In this document: piece by piece, positions 43,568 to 52,500 of the stretch | Numbering within the stretch: the first letter of the stretch is position 1 | Layout: the number at the start of each line of letters is the position of its first letter | Origin: Ramlibacter aquaticus | Lineage (GTDB): Bacteria > Pseudomonadota > Gammaproteobacteria > Burkholderiales > Burkholderiaceae_C | DNA length: 64,000 nt | Assembly: GCF_015159745.1 (NCBI RefSeq) | Contig: NZ_JADDOJ010000002.1 | Span: 1 to 64,000 of the forward strand | Reading direction: 5' to 3' | Position numbers and translations under genes: made by a program | Notes under the pieces: model-generated | Told to the model about the DNA's origin: nothing | Database searches by the model: none | The model's input: only the letters and a program-made list of their open reading frames with translations

Positions 43568-44251
43568 ATGCTGCAGCTGTTCATCGCCAACAAGAACTAC
43601 TCGTCCTGGTCCATGCGGCCCTGGGTGCTGATGCGCCAGGCCGGTATCCCGTTCGAGGAGCGCTTCGTGCGCTTCGACGAGTACAGCGGCGGCGGCGATT
43701 TCAGCGCCCGGGTCGCCGGCGTCACGCCGGTGGGCAAGGTGCCGGTGCTGGTGGACCAGGGCTTCGCCGTGTGGGACAGCCTGGCGATCGCCGAGTACCT
43801 GGACGAACGCTTCCCGGAGCGCGGGCTGTGGCCGCGGGACGCGCGCGGCCGGGCCCGCGCCCGCAGCGTCTGCGCCGAGATGCACTCCGGCTTCACCGCC
43901 GTGCGCACCCACTGCCCCATGAACATCGAGGCCCGCCTTCCCGAGGCCGGCCGCATCATCTGGCGCGACCAGCCGGGCGTGCGCGCCGACATGGCGCGCA
44001 TCGTCGCCATGTGGAGCGGCCTGCTGGCCGAGCACGGCGGCCCCATGCTGTTCGGCGAGTTCAGCATCGCCGACGCCTACTACGCGCCGGTGTGCACCCG
44101 CATCCGCACCTACGCGCTGCCGGTGCCGCCCGAGGTGGCGGCCTACATCGACCGCGTGTGCGCGCTGCCGGGCGTGGCCGCCTGGATCGCCGACGCCCTG
44201 GCCGAGCAGGATTTCATCCCCCAGGACGAGCCCTGGCGCGCCCAGCGCTGA
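43568..44251 (+). CDS. Glutathione S-transferase family protein
   Basis: This 227-residue cytosolic GST-fold protein has an N-terminal thioredoxin-like domain with the glutathione Ser motif NKNYSSWSMRPWVLM, the cis-Pro segment KVPVLVDQG and the GSH-binding WDSLAIAEYL. The C-terminal domain is helical with FGEFSIADAYYAPV. AAGGAG precedes the ATG at good spacing. It is the maleylacetoacetate isomerase-like/YfcF-like type, with an unknown substrate. cca follows 28 bp later. Confidence 0.92.
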   Translation: MLQLFIANKNYSSWSMRPWVLMRQAGIPFEERFVRFDEYSGGGDFSARVAGVTPVGKVPVLVDQGFAVWDSLAIAEYLDERFPERGLWPRDARGRARARSVCAEMHSGFTAVRTHCPMNIEARLPEAGRIIWRDQPGVRADMARIVAMWSGLLAEHGGPMLFGEFSIADAYYAPVCTRIRTYALPVPPEVAAYIDRVCALPGVAAWIADALAEQDFIPQDEPWRAQR

Positions 44252-44279
44252 AGCCGCCCCCGCGCTTACACTTTCGCGC

Positions 44280-45530
44280 ATGCGCATCTACATGGTCGGC
44301 GGCGCCGTGCGCGACGCCCTGCTGGGCCTGCCCCTGAACGACCGGGACTGGGTCGTGGTGGGCGCCGACCCGCAGCAGATGCTGGACGCCGGCTACCTGC
44401 CGGTGGGCCGCGATTTCCCCGTCTTCCTGCACCCCGAGACCCGCGAGGAGTACGCCCTCGCGCGCACCGAGCGCAAGACGGCGCGCGGCTACCACGGCTT
44501 CAGCGTCCACGCCGAGCCCGGCGTCACGCTGGAAGAGGACCTGGCGCGCCGCGACCTGACGATCAACGCGATGGCGCGCGGCGAGGACGGCGTCCTGGTC
44601 GACCCTTTCGGTGGCCAGGGCGATCTGTCCGCGCGGGTGCTGCGTCATGTGACGGACGCCTTCCGCGAGGACCCCGTTCGCATCCTGCGGCTCGCGCGCT
44701 TCGCGGCCCGCTTCCACGATTTCTCGATCGCGCCCGGCACGCTGGCGCTGATGCGCGAGATGGTGGCCGAGGGCGAGGTGGACGCGCTGGTGGCCGAGCG
44801 CGTCTGGCAGGAGCTGGCGCGCGGGCTCATGGAGCCGCGGCCCTCGCGCATGTTCGAGGTGCTGCGCGGCTGCGGTGCGCTCGCCCGGCTGCTGCCCGAG
44901 GTGGACCGGCTCTGGGGCGTGCCGCAGCGCGCCGAATACCACCCCGAGGTGGACACCGGCGTCCACCTCATGATGGTGCTGGACATGGCCGCGCGGCTCG
45001 CGGCGCCACTCACGGTGCGCTTCGCCTGCCTGGTGCATGACCTGGGCAAGGGCACCACCGCCCCCGAGCTGCTGCCGCGCCACCTGGGCCACGAGGAACG
45101 CAGCGCACGCCTGGCCCGCGCGCTGTGCGAGCGCCTGCGCGTGCCGGGCGACTGCCGCGAGATCGGCGACGTGGTGGCGCGCGAGCACGGCAACATCCAC
45201 CGCAGCGGCGAGTTCGGCGCGGCCGCCCTGGTACGCCTGCTGGAGCGCTGCGACGCGCTGCGCAAGCCGCAGCGCTTCGAGGAAATCCTGCTGGCCTGCG
45301 AATGCGACGCGCGCGGCCGGCTCGGGCTCCAGGACAGCGCCTACCCCCAGCGGCCCCGCCTGCGGGCCGCCCTGGCGGCCGCGCAGGGCGTCGCCACGCC
45401 GGCGATCGCACAGGCCGCGCAGGCCCAGGGCCTCAAGGGCCCGGCGGTGGGCCAGCGGGTGCACGAGGCGCGGGTGGCCGCGGTCGCCGCGCTGCCCGGG
45501 CTGTCTGGCGGGTCGAACAGCGCGCCCTGA
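44280..45530 (+). CDS. cca: Multifunctional CCA tRNA nucleotidyltransferase
   Basis: This 416-residue enzyme adds and repairs the 3' CCA end of tRNAs. It has the class II nucleotidyltransferase motif VGGAVRDALLGL and LNDRDWVVVG, the RRDLTINAMA loop and the EDPVRILRLARFAAR neck. A C-terminal HD phosphohydrolase domain (FACLVHDLGKGTT) shows this is the long bacterial form with phosphatase and 2',3'-phosphodiesterase activities. Confidence 0.97.
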   Translation: MRIYMVGGAVRDALLGLPLNDRDWVVVGADPQQMLDAGYLPVGRDFPVFLHPETREEYALARTERKTARGYHGFSVHAEPGVTLEEDLARRDLTINAMARGEDGVLVDPFGGQGDLSARVLRHVTDAFREDPVRILRLARFAARFHDFSIAPGTLALMREMVAEGEVDALVAERVWQELARGLMEPRPSRMFEVLRGCGALARLLPEVDRLWGVPQRAEYHPEVDTGVHLMMVLDMAARLAAPLTVRFACLVHDLGKGTTAPELLPRHLGHEERSARLARALCERLRVPGDCREIGDVVAREHGNIHRSGEFGAAALVRLLERCDALRKPQRFEEILLACECDARGRLGLQDSAYPQRPRLRAALAAAQGVATPAIAQAAQAQGLKGPAVGQRVHEARVAAVAALPGLSGGSNSAP

Positions 45531-45552
45531 GCGCGCGGCCCCGTTCGAGGGC

Positions 45553-46476
45553 TCAGTCCAGCAGCGCCAGGGCGGCGTAGTCGCCCACGCGCTCGCCCAG
45601 GCCGGCGGGGACGATCGCGCAGCCCTGCGTGAGCGCCGGCAGGCGGCCGTCCAGCTGGGCCTGCAGAAGTGGCAGCAGGAGGCCGCGGTGGTGCCAGAAC
45701 ACGCTGCCGCCCACGGCGATGCGCTCCAGGTCCAGCGTCACCGCGAGGTTGTAGAGCGCGCGGCCCAGCACGCGCGCCAGGCCCTCGGCCTCGGCCCGCG
45801 CGGGGCCATCGCCCTCGGCCGCGCGGCGCAGCAGCGTCGCGGCGTCCAGGCCGAAGCGGCGCGCGATCGCATTGCCGGCGACCAGGCCCTCCACGTCGCC
45901 GACGTTGCCGCATCCGCACAGGGCGTCCTGGTTGTCGGAGACGAACATGTGGCCGCCATGGCCCGCGTTGCCGTTCTTGCCGCGCAGCACCTGGCCGTCC
46001 ACGCACAGGCCCATGCCGATGCCGGTGCTCCAGGTGACGTAGGCGCAGTGCGACAGGCCCTGCAGCGCGCCCCAGCGGCGCTCGGCCTGCAGCGCGGCGA
46101 TGCCGTCGTTGGCGACCTGCACGCGGGCGAATCGGGCCCGCAGCGGCGCCTCCAGGGGGGCGCTGGTCCAGTCGTTCGGCAGGCCGCGCGCGGGGCCGGC
46201 GATGCCGCCGCAGATGTTGGGCGCGGCCAGCTCCACCGCGCCCTCGCGCAGCACGAAGGGGCCGCAGGAGGAGACGCCGACCTGGGTGATCGCGTCGGGG
46301 GCCACGCCCGCCTGGTCGCACGCCGCCTCCACCAGACGGATCGCCTGGCGGGCCAGCGCGCCCGGGTCACCTTCCTTGGCGGTGGGTTCGGCCTGGCGGG
46401 CCCGCAGGTCCAGCCCCTGGCCGTCGTTGAGGCTGGCCGCCACCTTGGTGCCGCCGATGTCGATGCAGGCCCGCAT
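45553..46476 (-). CDS. ROK family sugar kinase
   Basis: This 307-residue ROK protein is probably a glucokinase or N-acetylhexosamine kinase. The N-terminal phosphate loop DIGGTKVAASL, the catalytic Asp in VANDGIAAL and the sugar-binding GHGGHM are present. The ROK zinc motif CxCGxxGC is altered: it reads CGCGNVGD, with the last Cys replaced by Asp. It is convergent with cca (22 bp) and followed by the DUF2905 gene upstream on the same strand (2 bp). Confidence 0.87.
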   Translation of the reverse strand: MRACIDIGGTKVAASLNDGQGLDLRARQAEPTAKEGDPGALARQAIRLVEAACDQAGVAPDAITQVGVSSCGPFVLREGAVELAAPNICGGIAGPARGLPNDWTSAPLEAPLRARFARVQVANDGIAALQAERRWGALQGLSHCAYVTWSTGIGMGLCVDGQVLRGKNGNAGHGGHMFVSDNQDALCGCGNVGDVEGLVAGNAIARRFGLDAATLLRRAAEGDGPARAEAEGLARVLGRALYNLAVTLDLERIAVGGSVFWHHRGLLLPLLQAQLDGRLPALTQGCAIVPAGLGERVGDYAALALLD

Positions 46477-46478
46477 GG

Positions 46479-46673
46479 TCACAGCATCCGGGCCACCAGC
46501 CCGGCGATCACGCTGAGCAGCACGGTGGAAGCGAGCGGGACGGACCATTCGCGGCCGAAGACGCGGAAGCGCAGGTCACCGGGCAGCCTGCCCAGGCCGA
46601 AGCGCCGCAGCCAGGGCGAGAGCGCATCGACGACCAGCAGCGCCAGGAAGACGACGAGGAGCCAGCGAATCAT
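46479..46673 (-). CDS. DUF2905 small membrane protein
   Basis: This 64-residue inner-membrane protein has two membrane helices (WLLVVFLALLVVDALS and TVLLSVIAGLVARML) around a basic loop FGLGRLPGDLRFRVFGREW, the DUF2905 pattern. The function is unknown. It lies 2 bp before the ROK kinase start and is probably co-transcribed with it. Confidence 0.88.
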   Translation of the reverse strand: MIRWLLVVFLALLVVDALSPWLRRFGLGRLPGDLRFRVFGREWSVPLASTVLLSVIAGLVARML

Positions 46674-46723
46674 GGGGACAGTGTAGGGCTGCCCAGGGCC
46701 CGCGGGTGGGCCCGGCGGACGGG

Positions 46724-47818
46724 CTACAGCCGGTGCGTCCGGTCGCCCTCGGCGAAACCCATGGCTTCCCAGAAGCCGCCACGGGTGAAGGCGATGACCT
46801 TGAAGAGCTCACCCATCTCGTGCTCGTTGACCAGGCGCTGCCCGGCCACGCGATCCTGCAGGCCGGCCTCGCCCAGCAGGGGCACCAGGCCGCAGTTCAT
46901 CAGGAAGCGTGCCTGCGAGGTGTAGCCCAGCAGCGTGAGCCCGGCCTCCTGGCCGGCCAGCGCGATGCCGGTGAAATCGACGTGGGCCGTGATGTCCTTC
47001 TCGCCCACCTGCTGGAGCGGGTCGGGATCGGCCATGTGGCCGCGGTGGCACATCAACGTGCCCATGTGGCGCTGCGGGTGCCAGTACTCCCGCTCGGGGA
47101 AGCCATAGTCGATGAAGAAGGCCGCGCCGCGCGAGAGCCGGTCGGCCAGCGTGCGGATGAAGGCCTGGGCCTGGGGGTGGATCTCGGTGAGGTAATCGTG
47201 GCTGTCCTCGACCTCGATCGGCGGGCGCAGGTCGGTCGGCCTGTCGCGCCAGGCGAAGCCCTCGCCCGCCACCACCACGCCCCGCTCGAACCAGGCACCG
47301 CCCCGGCGCTGCAGCAGCTTCACCGGCATGGCGTCCAGGACTTCGTTGCCCACCACCACGCCCTCCATGGCCTCGGGCAGTTCCTGCACCCACTGCACGC
47401 GCGCGCCGAAGGCGGCCAGCCGCGCCTGCTGCCGCTCGCGCAGCGTGCCCGAGAGGTCGACGATGGTGTAGCGGGCCACCCGGTCGCCCAGCGCCTCGAT
47501 CAGCTGCTGGGCCAGGGCGCCGGAGCCGGCGCCGAATTCCCAGAGTTCCTGCGTGCCGGTCTGCGCCAGCGCCTCGCCCAGCTGCGCGGCCAGGGCGCGG
47601 CCGAACAAGGGACTGAGCTCGGGCGCGGTGACGAAATCGCTGCCCGAGGCCGGCAGGCTGCCGAACTTGCGCGAGCCGTGGGCGTAGTAGCCCAGCCCGG
47701 GCGCATAGAGCGCGAGGGCCATGAAGCGGTCGAAGGGCAACCAGCCCCCCGCGCGTTGCACCTGGGCCTGGATGAGGGCCGTGAGCCCCCTCGTTACACT
47801 GGCGTCTTCCCTGTTCAC
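46724..47818 (-). CDS. SAM-dependent methyltransferase, MidA/NDUFAF7 family
   Basis: This 364-residue COG1565 methyltransferase is related to NDUFAF7, which methylates an Arg of complex I. Family blocks are FDRFMALALYAPGLGYYA, GSDFVTAPELSPLFG, the SAM loop LWEFGAGSGALA, and VVGNEVLDAMPVKL. The C-terminus has FIDYGFPEREYWHP and GEKDITAHVDFT. The start is uncertain: GTG 47818 gives the family length; GTG 47797 and ATG 47869 are in frame. With GTG 47818 it is 16 bp from the divergent folM start. Confidence 0.88.
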   Translation of the reverse strand: MNREDASVTRGLTALIQAQVQRAGGWLPFDRFMALALYAPGLGYYAHGSRKFGSLPASGSDFVTAPELSPLFGRALAAQLGEALAQTGTQELWEFGAGSGALAQQLIEALGDRVARYTIVDLSGTLRERQQARLAAFGARVQWVQELPEAMEGVVVGNEVLDAMPVKLLQRRGGAWFERGVVVAGEGFAWRDRPTDLRPPIEVEDSHDYLTEIHPQAQAFIRTLADRLSRGAAFFIDYGFPEREYWHPQRHMGTLMCHRGHMADPDPLQQVGEKDITAHVDFTGIALAGQEAGLTLLGYTSQARFLMNCGLVPLLGEAGLQDRVAGQRLVNEHEMGELFKVIAFTRGGFWEAMGFAEGDRTHRL

Positions 47819-47834
47819 CCCCGGATTGTCCGCG

Positions 47835-48611
47835 ATGCAAGCCCCGTCCCCCCGCTGCGTGCTGGTCACCGGCGCCGCCCGGCGCCTGGGCCGCGAGATC
47901 GCGCTCGGCCTGGCCGGCGCCGGCTGGCGGGTCGCCCTGCACTACCGTGGCTCGGCCGCCGAGGCCGCGCAGACCGCCGCCGAGTGCAGCGCGCTGGCGG
48001 GCGTGGCCTGCGAGACCTTTCCGGCGGAGCTGGGCGACGAGGCCGAAGCCAGCGCGCTGGTGCCCGCGGTGCTGCGCCGCTACGGCCAGCTGGATGCGGT
48101 GGTCAACAGCGCCTCACGCTTCGTGCACGACGATGCGTCCAGCTTCGGCTACGCGGCCATGGCCGAGCACCTGCGCATCAACACGGGCGCGCCCATCCTG
48201 CTGGCGCGCGCGCTGCATGCCCACCTGGCGCAGCGCGAAGCCCGTGGCGCGGTGGTCAACCTGCTGGACCAGAAGCTCTGGAACCTGAACCCCGACTTCC
48301 TCAGCTACACGCTGTCCAAGGCCGCGCTGGAGGCGGCCAACACCGTGCTGGCGCAGGCGCTGGCCCCGCGGCTGCGCGTGGTGGGCGTGGCGCCCGGCCT
48401 CACGCTCACCAGCGAGTACCTCACGCCCGAGCAGTTCGAGGCGCTGCACCGGCTGTCGCCGCTGGGGCGCTCCTCCACGGCGGGCGACGTGGTCGCGGCC
48501 GTGCGCTTCGCCCTGGACAACGGCTCGCTGACCGGCACCACGCTGCTGGTCGACGGCGGCCAGCACCTGATGAAGTTCGAGCGTGACTTTTCGATGATGG
48601 ACAAGCCATGA
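47835..48611 (+). CDS. folM: SDR family pteridine reductase (dihydromonapterin reductase-like)
   Basis: This is a 258-residue short-chain dehydrogenase with the pteridine reductase variant of the nucleotide motif, TGAARRLGREIAL. It keeps the NSAS-type segment VVNSASRF, the active-site YTLSKAAL (YxxxK) and the C-terminal LVDGGQHLM. It probably reduces dihydromonapterin or dihydrofolate. It overlaps folB by ATGA, and this pairing supports a folate/pterin role. Confidence 0.88.
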   Translation: MQAPSPRCVLVTGAARRLGREIALGLAGAGWRVALHYRGSAAEAAQTAAECSALAGVACETFPAELGDEAEASALVPAVLRRYGQLDAVVNSASRFVHDDASSFGYAAMAEHLRINTGAPILLARALHAHLAQREARGAVVNLLDQKLWNLNPDFLSYTLSKAALEAANTVLAQALAPRLRVVGVAPGLTLTSEYLTPEQFEALHRLSPLGRSSTAGDVVAAVRFALDNGSLTGTTLLVDGGQHLMKFERDFSMMDKP

Positions 48612-48976
48612 CCCCAGCCGGCACCCAGATCCTCACCCTCAGCGGGCTGCGCTTCAACGCCAGCCTGGGCATCCTGGAGGAAGAGCGCAAGGCGCCCCAG
48701 CCGATCCAGGTCGACGCCGAGCTGAACCTCGGCACCCAGCCGCTGATGCCCAACGACGACGACATCCGCAACGTGCTGGACTACCGCAAGGTGCGGCGCA
48801 TCATCATCGAGGAATGCACGGCCGAGCACGTCAACCTGCTGGAGACGCTGATCGGCAAGCTCGCCAACCGGCTGATGCAACTGCCCGGCGTGGTGGGCGC
48901 GCGCGTGAAGATCGCCAAGCTGGAGATCTTCGAGGATTGCGAAGTGGCGATACGGATAGAGGCGGGGCATTGGTGA
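48608..48976 (+). CDS. folB: Dihydroneopterin aldolase
   Basis: This 122-residue enzyme cleaves dihydroneopterin in the folate pathway. It has the tunnelling-fold pattern ILTLSGLRFNASLGILEEE, DIRNVLDYRKVRR and EHVNLLETLIGKLA (the E binds the pterin), with RVKIAKLEIFEDCEVAI at the end. It overlaps folM and ends before a region holding decayed CDI sequences on the other strand. Confidence 0.93.
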   Translation: MTPAGTQILTLSGLRFNASLGILEEERKAPQPIQVDAELNLGTQPLMPNDDDIRNVLDYRKVRRIIIEECTAEHVNLLETLIGKLANRLMQLPGVVGARVKIAKLEIFEDCEVAIRIEAGHW

Positions 48977-49021
48977 TCGCCGGTTGCGGGGGCTACGGCT
49001 TCTGAATCGTTCTTGGAACGC

Positions 49022-49240
49022 CTACGTAGGCGCCCAAAAGCCTGAGCACATCTTGGCAAGGCTCTCTGCTCCCCGAGAAGCTTGTCCTTGCTCATCTGCA
49101 TCGAGATCCTGGCGTGTCACAAACTTCAATCGCAAAGCTCGATCTCTTGGCAAAAGCACCCGCACATGGAATCTGATTTTTCCTTGAGCCCATCGACGCC
49201 CTGACAAAGCCTCCCACTGCTTGAACGCACTGGCCCCACG
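49022..49240 (-). pseudogene. Unidentified reading frame, tail of an orphan CDI-type cassette
   Basis: On the minus strand an open frame without a proper start reads FKQWEALSGRRWAQGKIRF, continues through HVRVLLPRDRALRLKF and ends MCSGFWAPT at 49022. It follows directly on the decayed copy of the TpsA constant region but in another frame. Its basic, amphipathic make-up suggests the end of a different toxin or of an immunity-like gene. No family was recognised. Confidence 0.35.
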
Positions 49241-49430
49241 TCACCCCCGAGGCCTTCCGTCCGGTTGTTGATGTAGCCAGCATTGACCCCCAGTGCCTTG
49301 GACAAAAACTGTGCACTCGCACCAGTGTCCTTGGGAGCGTTTCCATGCTCGTTTGAACGAACACCCTCGCCTGCCCTTCGATGTTCAAGTCGCCCATGTC
49401 ACTCTCTTTGCCGGATAACCCCTCGCTCAG
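49234..49430 (-). pseudogene. Orphan, frameshifted duplicate of the TpsA C-terminal constant segment
   Basis: About 195 bp closely resemble the part of tpsA at about 50143-50338. Translated across frames it gives GQARVFVQT, then PKDTGASAQFLSKALGVNAG and YINNRTEGLGGDVG, matching PKDAGVSAQLLSKTLGVNAG and YINNGTEGIGGDVG in TpsA. Two single-base indels break the frame. Such displaced 3' cassettes are known as orphan cdiA-CT modules. Similarity stops near 49234, after which an unrelated tail begins. Confidence 0.75.
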
Positions 49431-49583
49431 CGGAAAATCGCCACTCTGGATGATCCGTTCACACCAAAAACAGTAGTGAGCGCTTCTGGGCTGATCGTTG
49501 AGTCATGGTGAACCGGCGAAGAAGATGCCGTATCGATGACTACTTTCACCCGGCATGCCCATGTTGCAGTTCAGGTTCAGGAC

Positions 49584-52500
49584 TCACTTGCCGGCAGGGT
49601 GGTTCTTGACCCAGTCGAACATGACTGACTTCGACTGCGCCTTTTCCACGTACTGCTTGAAAGGGTGATAATTCTGTAGTCCGAAGAAACCCAACAGGCC
49701 AGCGCCAACTCCGGGAGCCGCCCCGACAAAGCCACCTGCAGCTCCCATAAAAAGGCATCCCAGAGGTCCAGCAAATGAGCCAGCAGCGCAACCTTGCACT
49801 GCGCCATAACTCGAACCTGCCACGATAGTCCCGACAACAACAGATCCCGCCGTCCTGCTATACGTCACCGGATCCCGCCAATCATTGACCTGCCCCAGGT
49901 AGCTCGCACCCGCCCGCGTCACGCTTTTCTCCAGCACGCTGCTGGACACTGGCGAACCTACAGAAAAAAAGCTCAGGTTCTCGTAGCTGTGTCCGTACAG
50001 CGCCCCGACCTGCAAGGCCTTTCGCGCATCTTCATTGCCAGCACTGTGCGTGATGATCAGCGTCGGCCCCTGGGCATCCAGCGTCCTGTAGGTGTATTCA
50101 TTGAGGACGTCCTTCTTGGTGAGGAAGTTGGGCAGGTACTCGCCCACGTCGCCCCCGATACCTTCCGTACCGTTGTTGATGTAGCCCGCATTGACCCCCA
50201 ACGTCTTTGACAGCAGCTGCGCGCTCACACCAGCATCCTTAGGGGAGTTGTCCATGCCCGTCTGGATGAACACCCTCGCCTGCCCGTCGATATTCACATA
50301 GCCCATGTCACTCTCCTTGCGGATGACCTCTCTGTCATTCGGATTCCTAAGGTCTTGGATGGTGCTGCTTGTCATGCTCAAGGCGCTACGGTCCTCGACC
50401 ACGGCTGGCACACTCCGCTGGGTCACGGGATCCCAGTCGGGGCGAACCCCCGGATTGAGGTCAGCCAGGGTGCTCAGGTCCCTGCCGCTCAGGTTGATGA
50501 TCTTGTCGTTATCGACCCGGTCGCGCGCAATGATCCTTCCTCTAAAGTGGTACAGATAATTGTTGTCAGCTTCATTGACTGCTGCCGCAGCGCCGCCAGC
50601 ACCCGCAAGACCAGCCCCAGCCAGGGCTGAAGCTCCCTGCACCAACGCCTGCTTCAACTCCTTCGGTAGCCCGGCCTGGTCGGCGAGTTCGGCAACTTGC
50701 GGCGCCAGCACTGTGCTGGTGGCTGCACCGGCCGCACCTGCGGCCCCCGCGGTGAGCGCGCCGGCGATCCCGTGCAAGGCGATGCGGACACTGCCCGTAT
50801 CACCCCAGGCGTCCCGCAGGTCTTGCGCCTGCTGTTGCAACGTGTCAGCCTGGGCCTGCAAAGCCGCCGCCTCTTGCGTTCGCCCCTGCGCGAGTGCCTG
50901 ACCCGCCCGCAACCGGTACATGCGCCCCGCGGCTTCGGCCGCCGCCGCGTCATTGAGCTTCGCCTGGGCGTAATCGCCAATCGCTTTGGCGGCCTGCTGG
51001 CCGAACGCAGCCGTGATGTTGGCCTGCGCCTCCACGTCCCGGCGCACCGTAGACGGGTCGAAGATGGGCTTGATGCCGGTCTCTGCGTCGCCCGATCGGG
51101 CGCTCTTGTTGCCGGCGATACCGGTGATTGCCGCCAGAGTCACGCTCGACGCTTGGCCGCTCGCGTGCCCGATCCCCGCAGAGCTGCTGCCCAAGCTGCT
51201 GCCCACGCCCAGGGTCGCCTGTGTGCTGTCTGCCTTGTATTCAGCCGTGTTCTGGAGGTCGCGGGTGACAATTCCCGGCGTCTCGAGGCGATTGAGCCCA
51301 TGGTCTATCGCCGACTGAGTGGATGTGATGGCGCCGCCCACCAATCCCGTCCCACCCTGCGCCTTAATTTGGAATCCGCCATCTCCCGCACGGATGCCGC
51401 TCTGTTCGACGACGGACTCATAGTGGCTGTCGATGTTGACCTTGCCCGCACTCACGCTGGCGCCAGCGGTGCCTGGACCGATCGGGACAGTGACCGCGAA
51501 TCCGCTGCTTCGCCCGCTGTCCCGATAGGCAGACCTGTCCTGCAAGCTCTCGATCTCCAGCTTGCCGCCGACATTCGCGATGACCTGGTTGGCGGAGATG
51601 GACGCTCCCTTCAGGGTGGCGTCGCCTCCGCTTTGCAGACTGACTGCACGTCCCGCTTGCACATGGGCGTTTCCGTAGCTCATGTCGGAGCCGGCGCCGT
51701 TTTCACTGGAGCGGTTCGCGCTGGCAGTCACGCTGAAGGCTGTGGATGGCCCACCCAGGTTGAACCCGAGCCCGAGGCTGGCCCCACTCGATGAGCTCTG
51801 GTTCGAATTGGCGCTGGTGTTCCTTGAAGCCTGCAGTTGGATTTGGTTGTCCGCCTTCAGGCTCACATCAGCGCCAGCGGTGATCTCACTGCCCTGGACC
51901 AGCAGATTGCTGTCCCGCCCCCCACCCGTCGCTTCGATGCGAACGTCGCCGCCGGCCGCCACGGTCGATGCGCGTGCGGTGTCACTCTGGCTGCTGCTTT
52001 GGCTGCTGCTGTGCGACGAGCCCACGCTGATGCTGATGCCTATACCGCCCGTCTTGTCACCAGCGTCCCTGGCCTTTTGCGTGTCGATCACCGCCGAACT
52101 CAGATGCGACGCGGCCACTGCCGAGCCCAAGGCCTTCATTCGCCCGTCATGGGTCTGGCCCACGGCCTTCGCCACGTTGCTGGCGCTCTGCAAGGCCGTG
52201 ATGGCCGGCGCAGTCAAGCCCACCGTGACCCCGCTCTGGCTGAAATGCGTCTCGCTGGTCTGGCTCTGACGCTCCCTGGCTTCCAGGATCTGCACCTGTC
52301 TGGCCTGGATGTCGACATTGCCCCTGGCGCTCAGGATGTCGCTGCCAACCTGGAGATACTGCTGGCCGGCCGTGATGCTGACATTGCCCTGGATCGCACC
52401 CACCGTGCTGGCTGTCGAGGTCGTGCTCTGCGACTGCTGGGCCTGCGACTGATCGCGGGTGCCGACTGTGACACTGAGGCCGCCGTTGCTCATCAGGCCT

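Noticed and set aside
49594-49700. CdiI immunity gene between the TpsA stop and folB
   Set aside because: Only a 15-codon ATG frame and decayed cassette sequence occur on the minus strand there; no credible immunity protein.
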